Source of the DNA: Phorcus lineatus
Lineage: Eukaryota > Mollusca > Gastropoda > Trochida > Trochidae
NCBI GenBank assembly: GCA_921293015.1
Contig: OV121081.1
Location: 60,343,022 to 60,407,021, forward strand
DNA length: 64,000 nt
Direction of reading: 5' to 3'
In this document: one piece after another, positions 12,646 through 24,760 of the stretch
Layout: each line of letters opens with the position of its first letter
Position numbering within the stretch: position 1 is the stretch's first letter
Program-made: the position numbers and the translations under genes
Notes under the pieces: generated by a model
The model's database searches: none
What the model saw: only the letters and a program-made list of their open reading frames with translations
What the model was told of the DNA's origin: nothing

Positions 12646-13390
12646 CTGTACACTCATGTCAAAAGTTAAGTAATACCGCAGAGGTTTTCAAGAAAATCGA
12701 TTGTCCAACCTTCGCTATTTGATAACATTAGGGGAATGTGCTCTTGGTTAAGTTTTCAGAAATTTATACTTGGGCCCACATGCATGTATTCATACAGGTT
12801 GAGTTGCATTTGAACAAATCTTCCCCCTACTTATTGAGGTTTAGAAAGTTCTTAACGTCAAATATTTCAAAAACTACAAGATTGGTCAGAGCACTAAGCA
12901 TCTCAATTTTCATTGACACATTGCACGTTATTAATGAACAAATTCATTACTATTTTGTATCACCTTTCAAATAGCTGATATCCTTAGATATCCTGAAGAA
13001 CTGTAGAATTCCTGCTTTCGACTTCCAATTATGATGTTTGTTTAGGAATACGTTTATTAAGGCATACATGGTGATTTTATACAGTTGTTCTGAAGTGCAA
13101 AGATGAGTATATTGGCAACTTAAATATTTTGAAATAGATCCCTAATTTTGTGCTTCTGTACCCTTATGTAACATTAGTTTTTTTTAATCTTTTAAGGTTA
13201 TCGCTTTTGTAATTTTCTTCGTGCAGATAAAGGCAATCCTTTCTTTCGGCGAGGAATCGTTAAAAAATCCATTTGTTCGTTTGATTGATTTGATAAACTA
13301 AAAGTGTAAACTAAAAATGATATGGTAATTATATAAAAGTATTGTTTGTGAAAATAATTGATATCTGCTGAGGAATAGAAAAGACTTGTA
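12646..13390. other. No recognised feature
   Basis: AT-rich spacer with one chance-level ORF (12738-12974). Confidence 0.5.
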
Positions 13391-13394
13391 AAAA

Positions 13395-13590
13395 ACAGTT
13401 TCAGTTATGTGGTTGGTTTCAACACCAAGACTAACGAGACATTAGCACAGATTTATGACGAACATTTTGTCTTGAAGTGACAAGTCTGCCCTTGGATCTC
13501 GATAAAGATGTGAAATATTGCTAAGTGGTTTTCTTGATGTTATTTCCAAACTAAATTGAACGCATTGATTTTCAGCACGTTGACATTCCC
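13395..13590 (+). repeat. Dispersed repeat family C, copy 2
   Basis: Contains CAACACCAAGACTAACGAGA, GAAGTGACAAGTCTGCCCTT, GGATCTCGATAAAGATGTGA and AGTGGTTTTCTTGATGTTAT, ending near CATTGATTTTCAGC. It aligns along its length with the 38.7-kb copy and with the inverted 30.3-kb copy. Confidence 0.82.
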
Positions 13591-15040
13591 TGGAGGCTTA
13601 CAAAAGATAAAATTGCTTACAGTTCATGAAATCATAAACTAGAAGTAAATTGTCTAAATTTTTTGTCTTTGTCTGAGGCGAAATAAAAAAGAAAGAAATT
13701 TAATCTCAGACTAATCTTTATATAACTTTTTAAATACGACTTGTCACGTACATATTTGTTCTGTTCTGAGAGTTTGGCAAAACAATCAACAAATTTGTAT
13801 TTTCAGTACGAACTTTTCTTATGTTAGTCTAGGGTGATAGCGTGTACATGTACAATACCGGAAAATGAAGCCGGCTGGTGGCTTGTCCTATTGTTGCGAA
13901 TGAGCTTCAATTCCAACAGACAGAACGAATCGCTTTGGTAAGTTTCGTGAAATTCCCATGTGTAAAAACGGCAAATCATACATCTGGAAAATAAATATTT
14001 TACTCATAACTAAGCTAAGGGTTTGAATTTGAAAAATGCTAAATATTTTGATAGTTGTTAAAAGAATCGTTAATCTGATCTATTAAAATGAATTTTGTCA
14101 ACAAAATGCAAATCACAAACATCGTCTTTGTCAGAAAATTATACAATTCTTCGATGATTCAGCATGGAGAATGGTTCGTATCCCAAAAATCTCTTTAAAA
14201 ATATGATTCATGGTAATCAAGGTCCTTTAGTTTTTATTTGTATTTTCTGTAATAATTTGAATTTACTTAAATCAAGAAGAATCAAGGGATCTAGATTAGG
14301 TACGAAGGTTCTTAATGAATAAACGTTTATGAAAGATTAATTTAAGATTTCTCTTTGGATCGTTAGAAGTTGAATGTGCGTATTAAAACAAATTCATTTA
14401 TATAAATCATCATGCATTCACATAGCTTTTGCAACGAAATAGGTTTACAGATCTCAAACAGCATTTGGATTTCCTAAAACAGTTTCGATAATTCCTTTTT
14501 GTTAAGCAAATCCCTCAAAATCTTACAAACAATGCACTATTAGTATTTCATTGTTTAATATAAATAAACCTCACAAGATCTTAAAACGCTAGACTAAGAT
14601 CTATTTGTTGAGATTTTCGACTACACAAGCTTTTTTTTTTAAATTGCGATTAAGGAAAATTCTTGTCAGAATTATCGCTGAGTTAAAATGTTCAAATTAA
14701 TATCAATCTTGTAAAAAATACAATTCCTACATTGTTAGTTACTGTGGATGAACAGTGCATGTCTAGAATTATCATTGGGCATTTGTTAAATAAACATTTT
14801 CTAAGAGAAATAATTGAGTACATTATAAAAATGATAAGTAATAAGCATTACAATCTAACTTGTAATTTTAGAAATTGTTTCAATGATGAACATAGATTAA
14901 TTATGTATATAACATAACACAACTTACCTTTAAAATTGGCATCACTTAGTTTAAATCAATGCTGATTGCTAACAAACCAAATCGGCTAAAGAAATCATGC
15001 CACTTTTACATTTTGTATTGAATAAGACCTTATATACGTT
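13591..15040. other. No recognised feature
   Basis: AT-rich sequence. A strong minus-strand splice-donor-like site (AAAG/GTAAGT) lies at about 14927, but no convincing exon sits beside it. Confidence 0.4.
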
Positions 15041-15046
15041 AAACTC

Positions 15047-15238
15047 ATGAGGTCACAGCGGGTATATTTTCGGACAACAGACGATGGTCTAGTTCGCTTA
15101 CATGAGCAGCAGGAAAGTCGAGCTTTTTGTCTTCGTTGCGGCCATCATGTCTGCCCTGTAAAGGGTGATAATTCTAAATTCCTCGTGATTCAGACCTATT
15201 CAGATTATCTGCCTTACGAGCTGATGCAGGGTGCTTGA
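15047..15238 (+). CDS. Small GC-richer ORF with a Cys/His cluster, unknown
   Basis: Sixty-three codons from an ATG. Third codon positions are mixed, unlike the A/T-dominated chance frames around it, and base composition rises over exactly this stretch. Residues 27-37 hold C-x2-C-x-H-H-x-C (CLRCGHHVC), which could bind zinc. The tail reads VKGDNSKFLVIQTYSDYLPY. I do not recognise the family. It may be the last exon of a gene or a fragment of a mobile-element protein. No splice acceptor or promoter is convincing, and in-frame stops lie upstream. Confidence 0.3.
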   Translation: MRSQRVYFRTTDDGLVRLHEQQESRAFCLRCGHHVCPVKGDNSKFLVIQTYSDYLPYELMQGA

Positions 15239-15755
15239 CCGAGCGTCTTTCGTAAATTTTAAAACTCTGTATATATAAGTAAGTATATTATAACATATGA
15301 TATTTGCACTATGTTCGAAAGTAAGCAGTTGTATAATGGCTTAATCATTTCTGTCTGGCTATAATATTTAGCATCTGTTTTACAACAAGAAGATGACAGA
15401 GGTATACTACAATCAACCAAACCTTTCAATGCAGTTCCTCATGGATAACATGATATAAACTGTTAGTGAAAATCTTTGAGCGTTCATTAATTGATTTCAT
15501 CAAAAGTGTTAAACAGATATATGTTGTGTATTGGTCAAATGGCATGCAAGTTGAAAATCGACCTAAACATTTCATATTGTATGAATTGTATTGTGAAACA
15601 GTACCTATTGTTTTTTTATTACCAATCGTGAAAATTATAGTTACTGGTTTTGAAGTTCATCAAGAATTCAATAAAACAATCAGTATCATCAATCAGCATG
15701 TGTGTGATTGAATATCCCCATGCTAGGAAACATCATTGAATTCCCTTCAGAGAGG
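15239..15755. other. No recognised feature
   Basis: AT-rich. About 20 bp near 15295 (CATATGATATTTGCACTATG) resemble the inner end of the MITE inverted repeat, which is too short to call a copy. The 15466-15711 frame has chance length. Confidence 0.4.
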
Positions 15756-15759
15756 CCCA

Positions 15760-16050
15760 GAAAACAGTCGGTCACTAGATATTGGATTCCTATTAGCCTC
15801 AACAAATTGTATTTCAAAGTACATTCCTTCACACTCGGGAAATCTATCTTGGCACGAGGCTTATTTGATGCAAATGGCTTGGGAGTTTGGGACAAACAGG
15901 CAGAACTAGTTTTGGTACAAATCAATGAATAGTAAATGGAGCAAATTAAATTCACTGCCTGTGTAATTGGTGTGACGGGATTACATTTCTTGCCAGACAA
16001 ATATCGATCAGTAGAAAGCAGAAAGAATGTCTTCTTATGTACGCCTCCTT
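15760..16050 (+). repeat. Dispersed repeat family G, copy 2
   Basis: Partner of 5745-6030. Landmarks are ATATTGGATTCCTATTAGCC, CAACAAATTGTATTTCAAA, GGCAGAACTAGTTTTGGTAC, AAATCAATGAATAGTAAATG and TATGTACGCC. This copy is the longer of the two in the middle. Open frames on both strands here (15689-16000 minus, 15708-15932 plus) arise from the repeat. Neither is conserved as an open frame in copy 1. Confidence 0.75.
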
Positions 16051-17740
16051 AACCAAAGAGTTTCCCGCATACACATTACCCTGACCCCATTTATCGTTTA
16101 TAAGCCGTTAATCTCTCCAATTCCTCACCTATCCTAAGAAAGGAATTCGTACATTTTTTAAAACATAAACGAATATACTGAATGATTCTTCATTTACAAA
16201 ATTATGAAAAACGATCATATATTTAAAAAGATAGTGAATTTAAGAATTATTGGTACGAAGTATTACAAAAAGAATTCATGCCAATGCTACTGTGCGATAC
16301 CAGTTTTTGAAGTAAAAGAAAAACAACAGTTGTTATTTATAGCTGCATTATGAAAAAAAACTTCTTTCAGTGTTTTTTTTTTCAGTTTGGGTTTTTCACA
16401 ACTGAAACTCTAAATAATAATGTTTCAATTTGTCATAATAAAAAGTATCTTTATATAAACTTTTCTTGCGTAATTAGAGAGGTTTCTAATAGAGATATGT
16501 CTTCATATCATTTCCCATACATTTTCTTATAATAATGCCTTGTATTATATCAAATATATTTTACGGTAATATATGATGTGCTGACAAAACCTTGACGATG
16601 CGTAAATACAGGCTTATCAAACTCTGCATTTGATTATATACGAGAAAAGGTGACCAGTTGTTTTGTTGATCTGTTATCTTATCCAACTGAGTAATGGCCT
16701 GAATATTTAAGTTAATGTTAACTTAAGTTAAGATGGTTAAGAGAAGAAATGAACATATTTTCTTTGTAATCATCATTGATCATTTTGAGAACACATTTAC
16801 CTCGAAGTGTTACAAAGTATTTTTAAAGGCGCTGTACCAGGGTTTATTTACGTCTGTTAAAGAAATCCATGTACTGATTAATGTTGATTTGCAATATCTA
16901 ACATTTGTTTGCATCTATTTCGTGTTCCTTTACAAACGTGCTACAGTGCCTTTAACATTATAACATTTGCCTCTCTCTGAGATGAAAGTAGCGAATAAAA
17001 ACTTAAGACTTATCAAAGTATCAACAGATGAGTCTGTTTCTTTTGAGAGAATAAAAACAGAAACTGAGGGTGCTTACAAATAATGTCTTGAGACGGAAAG
17101 CTGGACCTGCTTTTCGGGACACCATATTAAACATCTTGAGGATAAACACTTTCGTAGATTTCTGTTGTCTGTCTTATTGTAGTAATAATATGGTTCATGT
17201 AACTTATAGTTACTCTATAGTTTTTTTTATTTAAATGTCATTATTGATGTGATCGATGTTTGTAATTGATTCCTTTTTACATGAATGGGGGTGTTTTTGT
17301 TCACTGGCATCATACCATTATATCTATACCCAGTCACCTTCAGGCAGGACGTAATAAATCTTTTTTGTACAATGATGAGTTATGATCAAATACGTGTGTT
17401 TGGATGACATAAAAAAAACTAAATATCCTACAATAAACAAAATACGGCTTATATTTTATGTATTTTCACATCTAATTCCTATAGTAGCTAACATATAGAA
17501 ATGAAAGATTAATTTCAGATTTGCTGAAACGGATAAAAGTTAATGTCTCATTGAAGGACAATCGCTGTATTAAAACAACTCAGTCCATCTGTCCTTTATT
17601 TTTAAACCATTTCTTCTTTATCTTCTTGTGACATGAAATTTAAAACTGAGGGGATTTCCACTTGAACATGCCTATTAGTTCAGAATGCGAACGTGATAAA
17701 CTGAAAAATGAAATGTGCATAATCTGATTGAATATCAATA
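16051..17740. other. No recognised feature
   Basis: AT-rich spacer with chance-level ORFs only. Confidence 0.5.
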
Positions 17741-17744
17741 TTTT

Positions 17745-18200
17745 CGTAGAGGTCCAAGATCAAGGCATGAGTCTTTATTATATCGCCCAATGGAAGGATG
17801 TATATGCTTAAGAGCAGAGGAATTAAACGAGATCTTTGAGGGACCCGGATATTATCTGTTGATGTAAGTGAGGTAGCATATTAACAACCTAAGACAGACA
17901 GGAAGACACATACGACGTAATCCAAGATAGAGCCTATCCTTTGCTTCAGACTGGAAAACAGTACATTATAGTCGATTGTGTCGAAGGCTCATGCAACGTC
18001 GACAAGGACCAGCACCACGTCTTTATAGACACGAACTAGTGCAGTCTCTGTACTATGTTTAGATTTGAAAGCACTCTGGAATGGTCCATGCAGATTATTC
18101 TCATTTGGCATCATTGCTTCCATCAATGAGCTGTTGAGCACATCAGACGATGGTCCGACGTGAGCATACATGCTTTCGTTGAACAACCATGTGGGTAACA
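17745..18200 (-). pseudogene. Old LINE reverse-transcriptase fragment
   Basis: Minus-strand translation gives NENNLHGPFQSAFKSKHSTE then TALVRVYKD, VLVLVD, a stop and AFDTIDYNVLFSSLKQRIG. After more damage it gives RLIPLLLSIYILPLGDIIK. These are the fingers/palm segments that surround motif A of CR1/L2-like reverse transcriptases; the Asp of AFDTID is present. The YADD box that should follow is lost. The stretch upstream of about 18130 no longer resembles a LINE. It is a decayed, 5'- and 3'-truncated relic. Confidence 0.85.
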
Positions 18201-18245
18201 CATCAGGGCAAGAAGAGTTTGGCTTAGATTTTGATAAAACCTGTC

Positions 18246-19370
18246 CTCTTTCCTTAGGGTAAGTTAAGGAATATGTACTTAAGTTGGTACCACTGAAACT
18301 TGATTCACTGAAAATCTCAGTCTACAGAGTAGGTCTTACGTATATGCTCTATCTTGGAGTAGAAAAAATCAGCAACATCTGTTTGCTAACGATGAATTGT
18401 CAGTGTGTTCTGGGAGAAGAACTTAGTGTCACGCTTTAAGAGACTGTTCAGTAATGAATACAATTCCTTTTAATACATCATCATAATTCTTTACAATGAT
18501 AGTTTCAATGTCCAGTTAAATCTTTACCATAACTCTCACCGACAGACTCTTTCTTATAAAGTATAAAATATACCATTCACAAATATTAATCAAAGTTTCC
18601 CTTTAGTTTCTTCGAGTCAACGTGAGCATTAAACAGCAACAAAACAAAGTCGTTCACACACAAATTCCTGCTCTATTTTTCCAACTTTTGTTATAGCATC
18701 TTCATAATACAAAAACGACTGTCAAAGCCCCTAACCAACTAGATAACATCTAATATGACGTGATAGTATGCAAAAGACTCTTAATTAGATTATACGCTGA
18801 CAGGTGATTGACATTTAGACATCTCAATTAAAAGGAATTTGGACATGTAAAGTGCTTTTGGAGCGGTATAATTTAAATATCAGCTGAATCCATCAACCAT
18901 GTGTCAAATTTGACAGATTTAATTAGAATGTACCGTAGACGTGTTTTAAATAAGCAGATGCGTTGATATAAGGTACAATTTAATAACCTGCATGAGGTTT
19001 CAAAATATGCAATCAATTTTGCTATGATAGCAAGTTTTGATGTTTTTGGAAATAACCTTGATAAATATAATTGTTTATTAACGTTAACTAAAAATGAATG
19101 TTTCACTTCACTTTTTATTGAAATATATCTGATAATTCAAATTGCTCGATTGAAACCTTTTAGCTATTCATATTTTGTAGAGTAAAGATTTGTGTCTGTT
19201 GTTACAAAATGCTTTGCTATTACCTTGAACTGAACACATCTAAAAACATCCAAAAGACAGAGAATAATGCAAAAGCGCTATAAATATTTTCAAAAAACTA
19301 TTAGAAACAATATCAGATATTTCAAAAAACCTTTCTTTGACCAAGATAGATAATGATCGGTATGTTTAAA
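18246..19370. other. No recognised feature
   Basis: AT-rich spacer with chance-level ORFs only. Confidence 0.5.
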
Positions 19371-19374
19371 CATA

Positions 19375-20303
19375 TTTTATTCACAGAAGTGAAATGGATA
19401 AGGCACAAGTTGTCCAACTTATCAAGCCCTCTCCATAATAGTTACATTTCACATTTGCATTATATACAGTCAGATTAAACAATATAATACAAAACATACA
19501 GAAAATAAAGAGTGAATAAGGAAATTTTGGTTAAAAGGCACACCTAAATCTCTTTGTTTCTTGAATATACACTTGTACATATTTGAATATAGACTCGTTT
19601 TCATAAAGCAATACATCTGCATGGCCATTAAGGATTAAGCTAACATCTAAGGGCACTCTCCCTAGAGTAACATTTGATACCTTATTCAATAATCTATTGC
19701 GCTGAACTTGAAAAAATGTACAATCAAAAATATAATGAAAGGCATTTTCACATGGATTTCCACATAAACAGCTGGGGTCGTTGACTAAACATACTGTAAA
19801 TAGATCATAATTTAACTCACTACAACCATGTTTAAGTTTTGTGTGTAAAATTTTTAGAAACCTTTTTCCTACCGAAAAATATCCAGGTGCTACATCTGAT
19901 GTCTTTTGAAGTTTATGTTTAAATTGAGAAGTTGTTGGACAATTTCTAACTTCAAGAGACAGATTATTCCAATGTCGAATTGCCGAAGGAAAGAACGATT
20001 CATAAGATTCCTTAATTCTTGATATGGGGAGTTGTAGATTTTCTGAATTTCTTAGGTTATAGTTGTTATTATTCCCCATTTTTTCAGGCAATACTTCACA
20101 CAGATAATCAGGTGCTTTGTCAATGAATATTTTAAAAAGCAAACACAGTTTTCTTTTACATCTACGCTCCTTCAACGTTTCCCAGCCAGTTTCATAATAC
20201 AATATACTTCTAGAAACATAACGTGGGAGTCCCGTAACTATCCTTGTAACTATCCTTGCGGCTTCTAGCTGCTGCTTTTCTAGTTTGTCTGCCTGCCTGT
20301 AGA
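19375..20303 (-). mobile_element. 5'-truncated LINE, 3' end
   Basis: Minus-strand non-LTR retrotransposon remnant made of the last part of the coding region plus about 150 bp of 3' untranslated sequence. The element's 3' end carries GTGAATAAAATATG, a poly(A)-signal-like motif, at about 19375-19390. The coding part ends at 19531. Similarity to LINE protein starts abruptly at about 20303, as expected for incomplete reverse transcription. Confidence 0.85.
19531..20303 (-). CDS. LINE ORF2 C-terminal region
   Basis: About 258 codons remain open, far beyond chance. The frame begins ADKLEKQQLEAARIVT and continues RSILYYETGWETLKERRCKR, KLCLLFKIFIDKAPDYLCEV, YNLRNS and SFFPSAIRHWNNL. This is the block after the reverse transcriptase in many LINEs of marine invertebrates. 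It closes with CLCGNPCENAFHYIFDC, a Cys-Cys-His-Cys knuckle. A 12-bp tandem duplication near 20235-20258 gives an in-frame IVTRIVTG. There is no start codon of its own; the first Met of the open frame is in flanking DNA. The lack of stops suggests a fairly recent insertion. It lacks the catalytic domains, so it cannot move. Confidence 0.9.
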
Positions 20304-20339
20304 TAACGATAAAAAATAAGTTTATATTCAAAAAGAAAA

Positions 20340-21100
20340 TTTTTTTTGGACCTTTGGCCCTCTTTGGTAATCTAAATACAATATTTTAGCCTTCTAGGGT
20401 TTTTCGCTGGATCGACATCGAAATGATAAAGTGCATGGCTTCAAGGCAATTGGCATAGCACCTATAGCACCTATATCATAGCACGAACAGACGCTATGCA
20501 GGAGGCCTGTAAGCCTTGATGAGCTAGAGATATTGAAGAAAAGAGAAAAAGGAAAACAAGATTTTATGGCACGGCCTCTGTGTCTCCTTTATCATGTATA
20601 ACGATTAATGGAGGCAGTAACGACCTGTAAGAGATAATTATACCTTTGAAAAATAGCAGGTTTTAAAAGTCATTTTTATCAACATTCACACAAGATTTCA
20701 CACCATTTTAAAAGATTGAGTATTGACATGCTGTGAATATTGAGTATTGAGAATATTGTTGATCCTAACACGCGAAACCTTCAAGCTCCATTTTTGTGTG
20801 AACACCTTAGAATAATTCGGCTAAGGACATGGCACCTGTTACGCTCGTTATTGGTTAAATGTTAATGTTTATTACCTATTAAATGGCCAAAAAAAGAATT
20901 TCCCTTTTTCCTATATCCTTTTATTTAAATTTAAACGTAGTGTTTTAACCATGTAAAATATAATATTGAAGGAGTCTCAAGTTATTTTTTCAAAGATGCA
21001 ACATTTTTATATACAATTTTTCTTATTGAAATGGGTAAAAACATATGGAACACATGTTCCACTTGTTTGCTTTAGAATGATATTCTACGTTACATTCTGT
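20340..21100. other. No gene; small local duplications
   Basis: AT-rich spacer. Two short tandem echoes are visible: AGCACCTAT repeated near 20458-20475, and TTGAGTATTGA-type repeats near 20718-20750. Nothing else. Confidence 0.5.
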
Positions 21101-21104
21101 AAAA

Positions 21105-21426
21105 CCACCACCTGCCTCAAGACCTTATCGCGGTGTGGTGGTTTGCGTGCTTCAGAGACCCCGAGAGCTATGCCAGCCGGAGCTTACATGCTCCTGGTAG
21201 GGACACCCAAGCTGGACAGGTCGACGGGTAGAAGCCAGACCAAATTTGAGTCGTTCTAAAACCAGCTTTCTATATCTCACTATGCCTTTCTTTCCGTCTT
21301 TTTTCTCATCCTGTCGATCCTTTTTCCCCTGATCTGTCCACTCTCTTTTGGATGCTTGTCATCCACGTGTTTAATAACTGAAATATTGTTTAAAGCACGT
21401 TAAACCCCAACTCACTCACTCACTCA
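21105..21426 (+). repeat. Retroposon 3' fragment ending in an ACTC microsatellite
   Basis: A GC-rich head (CGCGGTGTGGTGGTTTGCGT, AGCCGGAGCTTACATGCTCC, CTGGACAGGTCGACGGGTAG) is followed by a pyrimidine-rich stretch and then ATAACTGAAATATTGTTTAA, AGCACGTTAAACCCC and (ACTC)n at 21410-21426. The last part is a typical end of retroposons I know from gastropod genomes. Whether the head is LINE 3' UTR or SINE body I cannot say. The plus-strand ORF (20966-21259) overlapping it is incidental. Confidence 0.7.
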
Positions 21427-21639
21427 CATTCTGTAAAAAAGAAACATGAAATATCAAGTGGGGAAACCTTCATGATTTATAAACAAACCAATTGGTACGC
21501 CTGTAAACTTGGAGGAACTTTAACTTAAAATTGTGTATTCTGAACGAACCCAAAAATGAAATAAAAATCTTACACACCAATGGCATGCACAGACATGAAG
21601 TTATAGGACAATGTCAATTAAGTGAAATGAATAGTAAAG

Positions 21640-21835
21640 TCAGTAACATTTTCAATTGGTAAAATTTCTTTCATTTTCTGATTGGTCATACAAAACCTTC
21701 ATTTTGATCTGAGATGTGATTTGAATGAGCTTAACCATTTGTATTATTTCTCACGTAATGGAGATATGGAAACACTCTCTGGAAATTGCTACGGATCTTT
21801 GTGCCAAAAGAGCACGTCCCATGATGAATGGATAT
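21640..21835 (+). repeat. Dispersed repeat family M, copy 2
   Basis: Ordered blocks CAATTGGTAAAATTTC, TCTGATTGGTCATACAAAAC, GAGATGTGATTTGAATGAGC, TATTTCTCACGTAATGGAGA, TGGAAACACTCTCTGGAAAT and AAAAGAGCACGTCC. This copy is intermediate between the 12.4-kb and the inverted 31.7-kb copies. Confidence 0.75.
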
Positions 21836-22130
21836 GAAAGTTTGATACCAATCAAAAGCTAAGTTTCAAGATAAAGATTTTTTAAAATATAAAATTAAAA
21901 TTTACTGAAAGAAATTCAGTAATTAGGTTACATCCTTGCATTCATGTCGTTTTTATGCTATACTGGATATGCTACAATCTACATTTATAAAATAAATATC
22001 GGTGTGTCACATAACTCTTATTATGTTCATCAATGTAATTTACATAATGATTCAATATGAAATGAACAATTTAAAGAACGTGAAAACTTTTGAAGAAACT
22101 GGTTCTAGCTAGTTTTAGGTGATGTAGTGT
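21836..22130. other. No recognised feature
   Basis: AT-rich spacer. Confidence 0.5.
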
Positions 22131-22133
22131 AGG

Positions 22134-24595
22134 TCAAGTCAAGTCAAGTCTTTATTACAGTACGAAGGCCTCAGGCCCATATACAGTGCAGTACATACAT
22201 TATAGCTTTATACATTATATTAACGTTATTTTTGTTTACACAATTGGTATGCTATAAATTATAAGTTGTACAAGTATTATATATTTTTACGAATAGGCGT
22301 AGACTAATTGAGACCGGTATTGCTCTGTCTCAATTTATATGCATGCCATACAAATTTACTTAACCCTTGCAACACTAAAACATTTTCCGTTGTCATTATG
22401 GCTCTAAATTTGTACATGTTTGGATTATTATGATAAACAGATGTTAAAAAATAAACCCGTTAATCAGTATAGAAATGACATATGAATAAGAAGTGATATT
22501 CGTCTTCTATTCCTAAATTACAAAATGGACATAAACGTTGTTTTTTTCTATTCCTAGCCATCTCCCTTCATTGTACTTTAACCTTAATAATCCACTTCAA
22601 AACTTAACAAATATTTTTCTTCATCTCTGATCAGTTATACAATTTAAATACTTTTCTGGAGCTAAAATACTTTTGTATTCACGATAAATGCAATATCTGG
22701 AACTATTTGATAGAGTACAGGTCCAAGATTGGAAGAACATATTTATAGCAGCATTTTTAAAAGCATGAATAAAAGAGGTTACATCTCCCACAGATTGATA
22801 CAGCCATACGTACCCAAAGCCGTGAGAGGATAAAATATTTCGAACATGTGATGCAAAAGTTGGATAACCGCAGTTAAAATAATATAATTGCATTTTGTAG
22901 ACCTTAAATGGGATTCGGTTTTCATGCATTTCCATTAATCTTAGCCAGTACCTCAATGTTTTACACATTGCATTTATATAAAGAGGATATCGCCCACATT
23001 CACCATATACTATAGCGTTTGGGGTTTGAGGACCAACATTTAAAAATCGTTTACATGCTATTAAATGAACTCTCTCTGGCTTATCAAATGTGTGCATACC
23101 CCATATCTCTGCACCATACAATAATACAGGTTGTATTTGAGTGTCAAAAATCTTAAAGAAAACATTACAATTTACTATTCCTACTTTGCTTAAATTAACA
23201 ATAACCTCCATTAGTGCACGTTTGCCTCTCGCGGCTAAATCAGTAATATGGCATCCCATTTTATGAGTTGAAGAAAATAATAAACCTAGGTATTTATAAC
23301 TGTTTACTACGGTAATCTTCTGATCATTTAGAAACCATTGCTCATGTTTAGCTAACCGAGCACCCCTTCGAAACACAACAATATTTGTTTTATCAAGATT
23401 CACCATAACACCGGAGTGTTTAGTAAAAATATATAGTATGTTAAGTTGGTTTTGTAAACCAGGAACTGTATCTGATACAAGTACAACATCGTCTGCAAAC
23501 AAAAGAAGTAAAATTTCTAACAAATCAGGAAATAATTGTATTCCGTATTTACCATGTTTTGCTATCTCGGCTGACTCACTAATGAATAGAGAGAACAATA
23601 TAGGACTGAGTACGCAACCTTGTTTTAAACCCACTGGACAATCGAAATAATCGGTGTATTCATTATCACATCTTACAGATGCTTTAACAGAGTAATAAAT
23701 ACTCATAATTGAATTCAGCATTTTTTTCCCCATACCAGTTTTATATAGACGCTTCCACAACTTTGAACGGTCAACCGAATCAAATGCTTTTTAGAAATCT
23801 ACGAAAGCTACATATAATTTCTTTTTCTTCTTTAAGAGACATTTTTCTATAATTCCATTTAGGGTGAAAATATGGTCTATTGTTGAATATCCCTATCTAA
23901 ACCCTGCTTGGCTCTCAGGTATCTTATCTCTTATATTAGACCAGTTCGTAATACGAGTATTCAGAATAGATGTATATAGCTTACTTAAAATACATAAAAG
24001 GGATATTCCTCTATAATTATCTGGGTTGCGTCGGTCTCCCTTTTTATGGACAGGTATAGTAATGGCTTTGCTCCAGGCATCCGGGAAAATACTTTTATCA
24101 AACAAAATATTAAGCAGTTTCACAAGGAAGGGCATTATTAAGCTTTCAGGAGATTTTAACAGTTCAACTATAACTCCATTGTGTCCAGCTGCTTTACCCC
24201 TTTTTCAATGTTTAAGGCATGAACTTATTTTAGATTCAGTAATAGGGTTTTCTAAAATGCAATGGTCTATATCATTTTAAAAACGTCCTCGTTCAATCTA
24301 AAATCACAGAATAAGTTCTTAAAGTGGTTATATAAAATCTTTTTATCAATCGGACAACTTGGACTTTTGCCAAATATGCTTCTTAGTTCTGTCCAAAAGG
24401 CAGATGAGTTGTTTATTGAAGAACATAACTTTGAGCATTTATTACGTTGGAACAAATACTTAGCCTTTATACATTCGTTCTTACATCTATTACGCAATGT
24501 ACAATAGCTTTGTTTACTGCTGGATGATTTGTTACTTCTATATCGATGAAGTTCATGTCTTGCTTCTCGTTTGGCAGGTCGCTTTCACATAAGAA
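22134..24595 (-). mobile_element. 5'-truncated LINE with reverse transcriptase
   Basis: Minus-strand non-LTR retrotransposon of about 2.46 kb. The 3' end on the plus strand reads TCAAGTCAAGTCAAGTC then TTTATTACAGTACGAAGGCC, that is, an AATAAA-like site followed by a short (GACTT)n tail. The 3' untranslated part spans 22134-22620 and the coding part 22621 to about 24595. The endonuclease domain is absent, so the copy is truncated at its 5' end. Family C copy 3 lies immediately beyond, from 24645. The exact LINE clade was not determined. Confidence 0.92.
22621..24590 (-). pseudogene. LINE reverse transcriptase with three stops and a frameshift
   Basis: From 5' to 3': a linker RRYRSN..CKNECIKAKYLF, then FWTELRSIFGKSPSC in the frame ending at 24267. 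A frameshift in an A-run near 24280 leads into ENPITESKISSCL, a TGA at 24205-24207 and KRGKAAGHNGVIVELLKS. Next comes AWSKAITIPVHKKGDRRNPD then NYRGISLL (fingers). A TAG at 23893-23895 follows QAGFR, and a TAA at 23791-23793 sits inside motif A (FVDF, stop, KAFD). The 379-codon open part has GLKQGCVLSPILFSLF at residues 44-59, the catalytic FADD at 88-91, NLDKTNIVVF at 121-130, YKYLGL near 155 and LLYGAEIWG near 215. It is otherwise well kept, so the damage is modest and the element not very old. Confidence 0.95.
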
Positions 24596-24644
24596 AAATG
24601 AAAAAGTATCCCAAATTTATTAAAATAATGTTTTTCTTGAAGAG

Positions 24645-24755
24645 ACATGGCACTACTTGGACCCTATGAAGTTGTGATGTATTGCAAAGTGGTTTTCTTG
24701 ACGTGATTTCTAAACCATATGAAAACATTGATTTTTGCAGCAAAGATTAGTTTAT
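24645..24755 (+). repeat. Dispersed repeat family C, copy 3 (partial)
   Basis: Contains GAAGTTGTGATGTATTGCAA, AGTGGTTTTCTTGACGTGAT and TGAAAACATTGATTTTTGC. The 5' part of the family is shortened. It starts about 50 bp past the 5' end of the truncated LINE. Confidence 0.8.
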
Positions 24756-24760
24756 TTATC

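Noticed and set aside
15708-16000. A gene in family G copy 2 (frames on both strands).
   Set aside because: The frames are not kept in copy 1 at 5745-6030.
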